Position numbers and translations under genes: made by a program
NCBI RefSeq assembly: GCF_019904235.1
Contig: NZ_CP063202.1
Location: forward strand, 496,001-560,000
Origin: Erythrobacter sp. SCSIO 43205
GTDB taxonomy: Bacteria; Pseudomonadota; Alphaproteobacteria; Sphingomonadales; Sphingomonadaceae
Direction: 5' to 3'
Length of the DNA: 64,000 bases
The notes under the pieces: model-generated
The model's input: the letters and a program-made list of their open reading frames with translations, nothing else
The model's database searches: none
Told to the model about the DNA's origin: nothing
Part shown: piece after piece, positions 1 through 7,593 of the stretch
Layout of the letters: every line of letters begins with the position of its first letter
How positions within the stretch are numbered: position 1 is the stretch's first letter

Positions 1-1221
1 TTTATCGGAAACGGCAACGGTGCCAGCGTCAATCAGCTTGGCAATTGCGCCCGATGAGAGGCCAAGCTTGTCGGCAAGCACCTCTTCGGAATGTTGCCCA
101 AGGAAAGGCGCTGGCGCAGGATTTCCGGCTTCGCGTTCCGGCATATTGGCGAAAGAACGCGTGGCTGGATATTCAAAGCCCGAAGGGTTCGCAGGCGATG
201 GCCCGAAAAGGGGATTGTCCGTCACAAGCACCGGATCGGTCGATGCCTCGTGGTGCGAGCGGTATTTTTCAAAGGTGCAGCCATGATCCGCCATGCGGGT
301 CGAGAGCGTTTCGTAGTCGAAGCTTTCGGCAGCCTTCTGGAAAAGATCAAACAGGCGGTGGCGGTTTTCAAAACGCGGACGGTCGCCTGCGTTAAAATCA
401 ACGCCAAGCTCTTTCTCAAGCGCAGCGATTTCTTCGGCCACATCGAAAGCGGCGACAAGGCCGCTCCATTGCTTGGGAGTGAGCGCTGCGACCATAAAGC
501 GGGCGCCGCATTTGCTCTGAAAATCGCGCCCGAATGCGCCCCAGATGGCATTGCCCAAGCGCTCACGGTCAGAGCCGCGATAGAGCATTTCAGCCATGGT
601 GCCCGAATTGGCGAGTGTCCCGATAGCGACATCGCCCAAAGGCACACGCATTTGCGAACCTTCTCCCGTGGCGGCGCGGTGGTGCAGCGCCGACATCAGG
701 GCAAAGGCGCTGTATGCGCCAGTGATGAAATCCCATGCGGGCAGCGGCTGGCTGACCGGGGGCGCGGTCTTCGCGTCCCACTCCTCCGGCCCGGTCATGA
801 GCGGATAGCCCGCCGCGGCATTGACGGTGAAATCCATCGCCTGACGCCCATCATGCCAACCCATGATGCGCACGCTTACCATGTCATCACGTTTCGCTTG
901 CATCGCTGCGTGAGACAGAAAGCTTTTCTCCGGCAGATTGGTGATGCACTGCCCCGTCTTTGCCGCAAGTTCGACACACAATTCGCGTCCCTCGCCGCTT
1001 CGCAGGTCGAGGGCGACCGATTTCTTCGCGCGGTTCAAATTCTCCCAGGAAAGCGAGCGACCCTCTTTGGTCAGCATATAGCGGTCGTAGTCGAGCCCGC
1101 CGCCCGTGTGATCAACGCGAATGACCTCTGCGCCCATTTGCGCGCAGTAAAGGCCCGCTGTGGGCGAGGCGACGAAGCTTGAGACTTCGATGATCGAGAG
1201 GTCGTTTAGAAGGTTATACAT
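1..1221 (-). CDS. CaiB/BaiF (family III) CoA transferase, 3' end cut by window edge; mesaconyl-CoA transferase-like
   Basis: The frame starts at ATG 1221 (weak AAGGA site upstream) and stays open to base 1, giving 407 codons, so the C-terminus lies outside the window. The N-terminus has the family III Rossmann-like pattern (AQMGAEVIRVD, then GGGLDY and LNRAKKSVALDLRSGEG). Asp197 in the PLGDVAIG segment aligns with the catalytic Asp of this family, which forms a mixed anhydride with the acyl group before CoA transfer. The GGGLDY segment, together with the downstream LN..K.S.A.D spacing, recalls from memory the mesaconyl-CoA C1-C4 transferase (Mct) of the 3-hydroxypropionate bi-cycle; that is a resemblance, not a proof. 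An acyl-CoA dehydrogenase lies directly upstream on the same strand, separated only by a palindromic repeat, so both may act in one acyl-CoA pathway. The family call is secure and the substrate is not. Confidence 0.85.
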   Translation of the reverse strand, partial: MYNLLNDLSIIEVSSFVASPTAGLYCAQMGAEVIRVDHTGGGLDYDRYMLTKEGRSLSWENLNRAKKSVALDLRSGEGRELCVELAAKTGQCITNLPEKSFLSHAAMQAKRDDMVSVRIMGWHDGRQAMDFTVNAAAGYPLMTGPEEWDAKTAPPVSQPLPAWDFITGAYSAFALMSALHHRAATGEGSQMRVPLGDVAIGTLANSGTMAEMLYRGSDRERLGNAIWGAFGRDFQSKCGARFMVAALTPKQWSGLVAAFDVAEEIAALEKELGVDFNAGDRPRFENRHRLFDLFQKAAESFDYETLSTRMADHGCTFEKYRSHHEASTDPVLVTDNPLFGPSPANPSGFEYPATRSFANMPEREAGNPAPAPFLGQHSEEVLADKLGLSSGAIAKLIDAGTVAVSDK

Positions 1222-1229
1222 GTGTTCCT

Positions 1230-1321
1230 TGGCCCACCCCCAACCCCTCCCGCAGGCGGGAGGGGAGCAAGACTTGCCATCCTGAACTTGTTTCAGGATG
1301 GCTTGGCCGCAGCCGGGTGGG
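1230..1321. repeat. Composite intergenic palindromic repeat, copy A
   Basis: This element sits between two genes on the minus strand. It holds a 10-bp perfect stem with a 2-base loop at 1244-1265 (CCCCTCCCGC / GCGGGAGGGG) and a second hairpin at 1277-1301 with the core ATCCTGAA...TTCAGGAT. The ends are inverted: GCCCACCCC at the left and GGGTGGGC at the right. The same outer layout recurs at 24320-24445 with different inner sequence, and the second hairpin recurs at 48711-48731. It may act as an mRNA hairpin between the two minus-strand genes. Confidence 0.8.
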
Positions 1322-1333
1322 CGCTGCTCTCCC

Positions 1334-2536
1334 TTATCCGTTCAACGCCTGCCATTCGCGCAGCATATGCTTTGCGATTTGAAGCTGGAGAATCTGTGTA
1401 GTGCCTTCGTAAATGCGGTAGATGCGCGCATCGCGGTAGAAGCGTTCGGCGTCATATTCAGCCAAGTACCCCGCCCCGCCGTAAACCTGCACCACGCGGT
1501 CAACGACGCGTCCGCACATTTCCGATGAGAAGACTTTGAAAGCAGCCGCCTTGATAAGGATGTTCTCACCTCTGTCGGCGCGCTCTGTCACATCGCGCAT
1601 CATCGCTTCGGCAGCGTAGATTTCAATCTCGCTGTCAGCCAGCATTTGCTGGATCAGCTGGAAATTGGCGATGGGTTCGCCAAAGGCCTTGCGCTCATTG
1701 GCATACCGGATTGCTGAATCAAGCGCGCGGCGCGCATATCCAGCTGCCGTTGCACCAACGGAAATGCGCCCGTTATCGAGGCTTTGCATTGCAAAGCGAA
1801 AGCCCTTGCCAGTCTCCCCGCCAAGCAGCGCTTCGCCCGGCACCTCAACATCGTCGAGCATAATGTCCGAGACATGGCTGCCCGATTGGCCCATTTTCTT
1901 ATCCGGCGAACCGGTTGAAACACCCGGCGTATCCATCGGCACCAGAAAGGCGCTGACGTGCGCATTTTTCGGAAGGTTTTCCTTCTCGGTGCGCGCCATG
2001 ATGAGAGCCACATCGGCGTGGGGCGCGTTGGTGATGTAACGCTTGGAGCCATTCAAGACCCAGCCATTGCCGTCCGCGCTTGGCCGCGCTGTGGTTTGCA
2101 GGCCGGCGCTGTCAGAGCCCGATCCCGGTTCGGTGAGGCCGAAACAGGCGATCTTGCCTTCGGCGAGCTTTGGAAACCATTCCGCGCGCTGCGCTTCGGT
2201 CGCGCCGTTCTTAAGCGCGCTGGCGAACATTCCGACGTTGATCGAGAAAATCGAACGGTATGCGGGCGCGGCATAAGCCATGATGTTCACGATGCGCGCG
2301 TATTGGGTCATATTGAGGCCGGCGCCGCCATATTCTTCGGGCACAGTCAGGCCGAACAGGCCCATTTCGCGCATTTCATCGACGATCTCAGGAGGGATGG
2401 CGTCGTTTTCGATCACCTCTTTTTCGGCCGGGATCAGTCGCTCGCGCACATAACGTGTCAACTGCTCTGCGAATTGTTCAAATACATCGCTGTCCATGCC
2501 GGGGTTTAGCGTCCCGATCGCTTGGGGTGCATTCAT
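1334..2536 (-). CDS. Acyl-CoA dehydrogenase, FAD-dependent
   Basis: A full-length 400-residue acyl-CoA dehydrogenase, which oxidises an acyl-CoA to its 2-enoyl-CoA and passes electrons to ETF. The first family signature is at residues 131-143 (CFGLTEPGSGSDS, flavin contacts). The second is in the C-terminal helical domain (VYGGAGYLAEYDAERFYRDAR). The expected catalytic base is Glu377 in RIYEGTTQI, the position used by short- and medium-chain enzymes, which sets it apart from the isovaleryl type at 44907. The ATG overlaps the stop of the upstream lipoprotein by four bases, implying translational coupling. Chain-length preference cannot be read from the sequence. The next gene downstream is a CoA transferase, so a specialised acyl-CoA route is possible. 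Confidence 0.93.
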   Translation of the reverse strand: MNAPQAIGTLNPGMDSDVFEQFAEQLTRYVRERLIPAEKEVIENDAIPPEIVDEMREMGLFGLTVPEEYGGAGLNMTQYARIVNIMAYAAPAYRSIFSINVGMFASALKNGATEAQRAEWFPKLAEGKIACFGLTEPGSGSDSAGLQTTARPSADGNGWVLNGSKRYITNAPHADVALIMARTEKENLPKNAHVSAFLVPMDTPGVSTGSPDKKMGQSGSHVSDIMLDDVEVPGEALLGGETGKGFRFAMQSLDNGRISVGATAAGYARRALDSAIRYANERKAFGEPIANFQLIQQMLADSEIEIYAAEAMMRDVTERADRGENILIKAAAFKVFSSEMCGRVVDRVVQVYGGAGYLAEYDAERFYRDARIYRIYEGTTQILQLQIAKHMLREWQALNG

Positions 2537-2772
2537 TGGCTCGAAGCCCTTTCTCTCTCTTCGCCTTTGATTGTCTCGCTCGCCGGAGCCTCACCACGTT
2601 CAGGGCCGCGTTCAGGGCCGCGTTCAGGACCGCGTGGGTCATCCAGCATTTCAGCCGCTTTGTTCAAAGCCTGCGTTTCATCCTCGCTTGGCGGGCCGGC
2701 GATTTCAGCCTCCGAACCACCGCAGGCGGCAAGGCTCAAACATACCGCAATAAGCAAAACGGCTGAGCGCAT
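2533..2772 (-). CDS. Small lipoprotein with Arg-Gly-Pro-Glu repeats
   Basis: A 79-residue protein with a short hydrophobic signal and a lipobox (SLAAC), making Cys17 the likely lipidated residue after signal peptidase II cleavage. The mature part is short, charged and probably disordered. Three 12-bp tandem units at 2597-2632 encode a repeated RGPE motif. The gene overlaps the acyl-CoA dehydrogenase start by four bases and follows another lipoprotein gene by three bases, so the three are probably cotranscribed. I recognise no family beyond the lipoprotein signal. The tandem repeat may vary in copy number between strains. Confidence 0.7.
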   Translation of the reverse strand: MRSAVLLIAVCLSLAACGGSEAEIAGPPSEDETQALNKAAEMLDDPRGPERGPERGPERGEAPASETIKGEERERASSQ

Positions 2773-2775
2773 GAT

Positions 2776-3117
2776 TTATTGCGGCGGGTCTTGGGGGATG
2801 TCTTCACCGCCAAAGCTGCTGACATCAATCGCATCGGCTGCTTCTGCCGCTTCTGCAGCAGCAGCAGCGTCCGCGGCCACCTGCGCAGCGGCGTCGGCTG
2901 CCGCTTCGGTAGTCTCAAGGTTTGGCGCTGTCTCGGCAGGATCCGCAGGTTCCATCGCAGCCGGGTCTTCGACAGGCTCTTCTGCAATCGGTTCAAGCGC
3001 TTCGTCAGCGGGCATTTCGACCGTGTCGGGCATCGCCTCGGTTGAGGCGTCATCTGTGCTGCCACAAGCGGCCAGACCAAGGCTGCCAAGGGCCGCTACC
3101 ATTGCAAGTTTCTTCAT
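2776..3117 (-). CDS. Acidic Ala/Glu-rich lipoprotein
   Basis: A 113-residue protein with a lysine-led signal and lipobox LAAC (Cys18). The mature region is strongly acidic with many Ala, Pro and Glu, including an AADAAAQVAADAAAAAEAAEAA stretch (about 22 residues) likely to be helical. No conserved domain is apparent. It is the first gene of a minus-strand run into the second lipoprotein and the acyl-CoA dehydrogenase. The 152 bases upstream, shared with the divergent beta-helix gene, must carry its promoter. Function unknown. Confidence 0.7.
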   Translation of the reverse strand: MKKLAMVAALGSLGLAACGSTDDASTEAMPDTVEMPADEALEPIAEEPVEDPAAMEPADPAETAPNLETTEAAADAAAQVAADAAAAAEAAEAADAIDVSSFGGEDIPQDPPQ

Positions 3118-3269
3118 AGTGGGTTTCCTCCTCGTGGTCCCATACCTGTTTGCCGAATTCGTGTAGCGGGCTCACGCACGTTAAGCCAAGCCCCAATTGA
3201 TGGCTCGAAACGGTACAGCGTGAATTAGTGCAGTCCTCGCAAGGGCTCGCATAGGGTATATCGCGCGAT

Positions 3270-4274
3270 ATGACACAGCTCACAACCCTGCCCGCCGCTT
3301 CCCTTTGGCAACGAATCGCTGCCCGCCTTGACCATCTGTTTGCCTTTGGTTTGATGGTGCTTTGTGCAGTGGCTCTAGGCGCTTCCCCCGCCAGCGCACA
3401 AAGCTCTGCGCCATTTGTGATCAAGGAAAACGGGCGCGGCTTTGATAGTCTTCAGGATGCGGTCAACGCCATCGGCGACCGGCGCGGCACGATTGAGATT
3501 GCGCCTGGCACCTATCGCCAATGCGCTGTGCAGACAGCTGGCGTGGTGATCTACGCCGCGCGCGAATATGGCACGGTCACTTTCGACCGCCGTTCTTGCG
3601 AGGGAAAAGCCGCGCTGGTCCTGCGTGGGCTTGGTGCAGAAGTGCGCGGGCTCACTTTCACCAACATGGCTGTGGGCGATGGCAATGGCGCTGGCATCCG
3701 GTTGGAGAACGGCGTTTTGAACGTCGCTTATTCGCGCTTTCTCAATTCGCAGCAGGGCATTTTGACCGCCGATAATCCGCAAGGGCGCATCTACATCCTG
3801 CGCTCGACCTTTTCTGGGCTGGGTACGTGCGAGCATTCGGCAGGCTGTGCCCATTCGATCTATATTGGCAATTATGGCTCTTTGACCGTGAAAGAGAGCC
3901 GTTTTGAAAAGGGGCGGGGTGGCCATTATGTCAAATCGCGCACCGCCAATGTCGTGCTTGAAAACAACAGCTTCGATGATGCCAATGGTACGGGCACCAA
4001 CTACATGATCGACCTGCCAGCAGGCAGCACAGGCACGATTGCCAACAACTGGTTCGTGCAAGGCCGCGATAAAGAGAATTACTCCGCCTTTATCGCTTTG
4101 GGCGCAGAGACGCTGCTCCACGATCCCGATGGTCTGGTAGTGAAGGACAACACCGCACGCTTTGTGCCGGGGCTCAACCGGGCCAGCGTCTTTCTCGCTG
4201 ACTGGACCAATTCTCGTATCGTAATGAGCGGCAACAAACTGGCGCGAGGCCTGACGAAATACGAGCTGCGCTAG
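3270..4274 (+). CDS. Secreted right-handed parallel beta-helix protein
   Basis: The protein has 334 residues. The hydrophobic segment at about 24-40 and ASA-Q (43/44) form a probable signal peptide with an unusually long N-region. The mature part begins with a pectate-lyase-like pattern (DSLQDAVNAIGD..GTIEIAPGTYR) followed by successive short beta-rungs with Asn and Gly turns (GNGAGIRLENG, GSLTVKESRFEKG, NVVLENNSF), typical of right-handed beta-helix folds. I do not see a clear polysaccharide lyase catalytic set, so a binding or structural role is as likely as an enzyme. It is transcribed divergently from the lipoprotein run and converges on the Sel1 gene 16 bases away. Confidence 0.75.
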   Translation: MTQLTTLPAASLWQRIAARLDHLFAFGLMVLCAVALGASPASAQSSAPFVIKENGRGFDSLQDAVNAIGDRRGTIEIAPGTYRQCAVQTAGVVIYAAREYGTVTFDRRSCEGKAALVLRGLGAEVRGLTFTNMAVGDGNGAGIRLENGVLNVAYSRFLNSQQGILTADNPQGRIYILRSTFSGLGTCEHSAGCAHSIYIGNYGSLTVKESRFEKGRGGHYVKSRTANVVLENNSFDDANGTGTNYMIDLPAGSTGTIANNWFVQGRDKENYSAFIALGAETLLHDPDGLVVKDNTARFVPGLNRASVFLADWTNSRIVMSGNKLARGLTKYELR

Positions 4275-4290
4275 TCCGGCTCATCGCTGG

Positions 4291-4992
4291 CTAGTCGGTA
4301 AGAAGGCCAAGCGCATCGGCGATTGCTATTGCGCGATCTCGAATTGCGTTCACTTCGCTTTGGCTCATGTCTGCGACAGCTTGTTCGTATCGGCTGCGCC
4401 CGCTTTCATTGCCACCCACCGCTGCAACCATGAACCACGCAGCCCCTTCCGCTGTGTCCTTTGCAACACCCTGTCCCAAAGTGTGCAAGATGCCAACGCC
4501 TTGAACGCCGTGCATATTTCCGGCTCTGGCCGCTTTCATGTAATTGTCAAAAGCGCCTTGAAAGTCCTCCGGCGTGCCGCGCCCGGTTGCCTGCATCACC
4601 GCAAGGCTGACCATGGCATTGGTATAGCCCCTTGCCGCCGCGCGCTCGAAAAGGGCGACCGCCTCTTCCAACATTCCTTTGGTTTTGCCCTCATCAATAA
4701 GAACCCCGATACGCCATTCGGGATAGCTGTGTTCACCATTGGCAATCGCAACGCGGTAATGGTGCACTGCCTTTTCCATGTCCTGAGGAACGCCGTTGCC
4801 GTTTTCGTAGAATGAACCGAGCCAGGCATGAGCGAAGGAATCGCCAGCGCGCGCTTCAGCCTCGGCCTTTTGGAAAGCGGCGGCGTAGTCCTCTTTCTCG
4901 ACCAGAGCTTCAATTGAATCCTGAGCGCTGAGCCCGGTTGAAAAAGCGAAACTGAGAGTGAGGGCAAGACCCAAAAATACGGTGCGCAGCAT
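4291..4992 (-). CDS. Periplasmic Sel1-like repeat protein
   Basis: A 233-residue protein with a signal peptide cleaved near LSA-Q (23/24). Three to four Sel1/TPR-like repeats follow, recognisable by the pattern of small residues and YENGNGVPQD..A..Y, GRGTPEDFQGAFDNYMKAA and LGQGVAKDTAEGAAWF. Sel1 repeats form alpha-solenoids that scaffold protein interactions. No partner is evident; the gene stands alone, convergent with the beta-helix gene and 87 bases downstream of the GNAT gene. Confidence 0.8.
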   Translation of the reverse strand: MLRTVFLGLALTLSFAFSTGLSAQDSIEALVEKEDYAAAFQKAEAEARAGDSFAHAWLGSFYENGNGVPQDMEKAVHHYRVAIANGEHSYPEWRIGVLIDEGKTKGMLEEAVALFERAAARGYTNAMVSLAVMQATGRGTPEDFQGAFDNYMKAARAGNMHGVQGVGILHTLGQGVAKDTAEGAAWFMVAAVGGNESGRSRYEQAVADMSQSEVNAIRDRAIAIADALGLLTD

Positions 4993-5079
4993 AGTTTTCC
5001 TTCTCTATCAGCAGGCAAACTAGCGCAAGGCGCTGCAATTGGCCACCGCGCCTGTGTGTACACCGGGCAGGCTGCTTGG

Positions 5080-5604
5080 CTATGTGGCCGCAGGGTCGAA
5101 CGCGCGAACATAGCGTTGTTCGCAAGCGGGGATCTCTGCACCCAAACTCTTGACCTGAAACGCCCATCCCAGCTCGCCTTCGAGCCACATGGGAGTATTT
5201 TGTTCAAAGCCAAAGCGGCTGTAGATTTGAGGATCGCCCAGAACGGTAATGCCCTTGACGCCGCGGCTTTTCATAATGGCTTCGCCCTCTTTGATAAGAG
5301 CGCGCCCGATCCCTTGGCCCTGATGCGAAGGCTCGACCGCAACCGGGCCAAGCACGACCCAGCCCAATTCGCCGTTCATCAATATGGCTGGCGAATAGGT
5401 GATCTGGCCAAGGATCGCCTCGCTATCCATTGCCACCAAAGACAGCAGCAAATCCCCATCTTCGCGCAGGCGGTCGATCACGTCCTGCTCATCACCATCA
5501 GAATAAGGGTGCCCCTCAAATGCGCGCGTGACAAGGGCGCGGATCGCCTGTTCATCGCCGGCTTGTTCCGGACGGATGGTGATCGCTATGTCGGGGCCCA
5601 TCAT
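5080..5604 (-). CDS. GNAT family N-acetyltransferase
   Basis: A 174-residue single-domain GNAT acetyltransferase. The acetyl-CoA pyrophosphate loop is at about 88-104 (VAVEPSHQGQGIGRAL), followed by the helix and the VLGDPQIYSRFGF segment usual in the YhbS-like subgroup. The acceptor is unknown. The ATG overlaps the ribA stop by four bases, placing it third in a xthA-ribA-GNAT operon. Confidence 0.87.
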   Translation of the reverse strand: MMGPDIAITIRPEQAGDEQAIRALVTRAFEGHPYSDGDEQDVIDRLREDGDLLLSLVAMDSEAILGQITYSPAILMNGELGWVVLGPVAVEPSHQGQGIGRALIKEGEAIMKSRGVKGITVLGDPQIYSRFGFEQNTPMWLEGELGWAFQVKSLGAEIPACEQRYVRAFDPAAT

Positions 5605-6695
5605 TTGAGCAAATGTCCTGATTTATCGCGCTTGGTGGCGAGGTATTTCGCATTGTGGGGATTGTCGGGCAATTGGTGCTGCACGCGCTCAATGACGCGG
5701 ATGCCGGTGGCCTCAAGGCTTTTGACCTTGGCCGGATTGTTGGTGAGCAGACGAATGGATTTCGCGCCAATCAGTTCGAGCATCCGTGCCGCCACGGGAA
5801 AATCGCGCGCTTCATCTGGGAGGCCGAGGCGCTCGTTTGCCTCAACGGTATCAAATCCCTGATCCTGCAAGCGGTAGGCGCGAAGTTTGTTTATGAGGCC
5901 AATCCCGCGCCCTTCCTGCCGCATATACAAAAGCACGCCCCAGCCACCGTCTTCGCGCGCATGACGAGACATTGCCTCAAGGCTTGCATCCAGCTGCGGC
6001 CCGCAATCACATTTAAGGCTGCCCAGAACATCGCCGGTGAGACATTCAGAATGGAGGCGCACCAATGGCTCGCGGTCGCCCGATTGCTCACCGATAATAA
6101 GCGCGACGTGCTCGCGGGTATCGGCGGTTGAGCGAAAGGCGATGATTTCGGCCTCCTCATTCGCTTTCACCGGAAGGCGCGCGCGCGTGATAATGTCGAG
6201 CCGCCCCGCATCGGTGTAGGCGGCCAAGTCACTTGCGATCAGGGGATGCGGCTCGCCCCCTTCGACCGGGTCCACCATGAAAGCGGGCAGGATACCCGCA
6301 ATGCGCGCATATTCCATCGCCGCCACCGCCTCATCCGCCCACTCAATTGCCTCGGCTTTGAACGGGCCCTTGAGCGGATTATTCAGGTCAAGCGACGGAT
6401 CGGCAATCGGGCGGGCGGTATCAAGCGTGATCGCCTCGCCTGAACGGATGAGGATGGGCGTATGCGGCAGGTCATTGCGGGCTGCCTCAAGCTGATTGAT
6501 GAGCTTTAAGGTCGCCGCGCGCGCCGCTGAAATCAGGAGATGGCCGCTGGTCGCTCCGCTTGCAATCGCCGTCTCCACAGGCAGCAAAACAGGCCCGCCC
6601 GCAAAATCCAATGCCCAGCCATGACGCAGCGCATCGACCGCTTGGGCCGCGCGCCGCTCTGGCGAGGGAGAGGAAAGGCGCTGCGCTTCGTTCAC
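5601..6695 (-). CDS. ribA: GTP cyclohydrolase II with degenerate RibB-like N-terminal domain
   Basis: The C-terminal half (from about residue 190) is a GTP cyclohydrolase II, which opens GTP to the pyrimidine precursor of riboflavin. Zinc ligands are Cys218, Cys229 and Cys231 (HSECLTGDVLGSLKCDCG), and RQEGRGIGL at 259-267 binds the phosphates. The N-terminal 190 residues retain RibB-like features (EYARIAGILPAFMVDP and a DLAAYTDAGRLDIITRARL-type strand) but lack the acidic EDREGEGD loop needed by DHBP synthase. At 364 residues it is about as long as a bifunctional RibBA, yet probably does only the RibA reaction. It overlaps xthA and the GNAT gene by four bases on each side. Confidence 0.9.
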   Translation of the reverse strand: MNEAQRLSSPSPERRAAQAVDALRHGWALDFAGGPVLLPVETAIASGATSGHLLISAARAATLKLINQLEAARNDLPHTPILIRSGEAITLDTARPIADPSLDLNNPLKGPFKAEAIEWADEAVAAMEYARIAGILPAFMVDPVEGGEPHPLIASDLAAYTDAGRLDIITRARLPVKANEEAEIIAFRSTADTREHVALIIGEQSGDREPLVRLHSECLTGDVLGSLKCDCGPQLDASLEAMSRHAREDGGWGVLLYMRQEGRGIGLINKLRAYRLQDQGFDTVEANERLGLPDEARDFPVAARMLELIGAKSIRLLTNNPAKVKSLEATGIRVIERVQHQLPDNPHNAKYLATKRDKSGHLLK

Positions 6696-7495
6696 AAATC
6701 GAACTCAGTCACCAGCGGAATGTGATCGGAAGGCTTTTCCCAATCGCGCGCGTCTTCGAGCAGATGGTGCCGTGTCGCCTTAGCCGCCAGAGCAGGGGAG
6801 GCCCACATATGGTCCAATCTGCGCCCGCGATCATTCACGCGCCAATCTTTGCTGCGGTATGACCACCAGGAATAATAGCGTTCGGGATCGCGTATGAATT
6901 CGCGCCCCAAATCGACCCAGCCGTGTGCGTCTTTGAAGCCTTGCAGCGTTTCAACCTCAATCGGCGTGTGGCTGACGACCTTGAGCAATTGCTTGTGGTT
7001 CCAGACATCACTCTCCATCGGAGCGATGTTGAAATCGCCAACGATCAATGTGGGCGCATCAATGGCTTTGGCCCAATCGGTCATACGGGCCAAAAAATCG
7101 AGCTTTTGGCCGAATTTTGGATTGATCTCACGGTCGGGTTCATCGCCGCCTGCCGGGACATAAACATTGTCGACCCGCATCGGTTTGCCATCGATTTCGG
7201 CCCCCACAACCTCGACCCCGACATGGCGCGCTTCGCCATTGGCTTGCCAGTCGTGGCGGGCATATTCCCGGATCGGAACGCGGCTAACGGTGGCAACACC
7301 GTGATACCCCTTTTGCCCGCAGACCGCCTGATGTTCATACCCCAGCTTTGCCAAGGCATCCGCCGGGAATTGATGTTCCTGGCATTTGATTTCCTGAAGG
7401 CATAAAATATCGGGCGCATGATCGCCCAGATATTTTTCAATGATAGGCAAGCGCAAACGCGCAGAATTGATGTTCCATGTGGCGACACTAAGCAT
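6692..7495 (-). CDS. xthA: Exodeoxyribonuclease III / AP endonuclease
   Basis: A 267-residue enzyme of the exonuclease III/APE1 family, which nicks DNA 5' to abasic sites and trims 3' blocked ends in base excision repair. The fold signatures are all present: TWNINSARLR at the N-terminus, LCLQEIKCQE with the metal-binding Glu35, the GDFNIAP catalytic Asp/Asn, and SDHIPLVTEF with the terminal Asp-His pair. It is first of the three-gene operon and is divergent from the alkaline phosphatase, sharing a 98-base upstream region. Confidence 0.95.
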   Translation of the reverse strand: MLSVATWNINSARLRLPIIEKYLGDHAPDILCLQEIKCQEHQFPADALAKLGYEHQAVCGQKGYHGVATVSRVPIREYARHDWQANGEARHVGVEVVGAEIDGKPMRVDNVYVPAGGDEPDREINPKFGQKLDFLARMTDWAKAIDAPTLIVGDFNIAPMESDVWNHKQLLKVVSHTPIEVETLQGFKDAHGWVDLGREFIRDPERYYSWWSYRSKDWRVNDRGRRLDHMWASPALAAKATRHHLLEDARDWEKPSDHIPLVTEFDL

Positions 7496-7532
7496 GGGAG
7501 GGGACTTAGGATGTGGATTGAAAAAACGCCAC

Positions 7533-7550
7533 CTTTCACTTTCCCGTCAC
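7533..7550 (+). promoter_or_regulatory. Candidate Pho box
   Basis: Two 7-base direct repeats separated by four bases, CTTTCAC-TTTC-CCGTCAC, lie 43 bases before the alkaline phosphatase ATG. Spacing (11-bp period) and sequence match the known PhoB half-site pattern CTGTCAT-N4-CTGTCAC well apart from the third base. The position fits phosphate-starvation control, but binding is inferred. Confidence 0.5.
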
Positions 7551-7593
7551 GAGCCAAAGCGATAGCACGGGCCATCCCGGTTTAGGAGCCACT

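Noticed and set aside
91..1182. Plus-strand open frame of 363 codons at the left edge
   Set aside because: It is antisense to the CoA transferase, which has clear family motifs.
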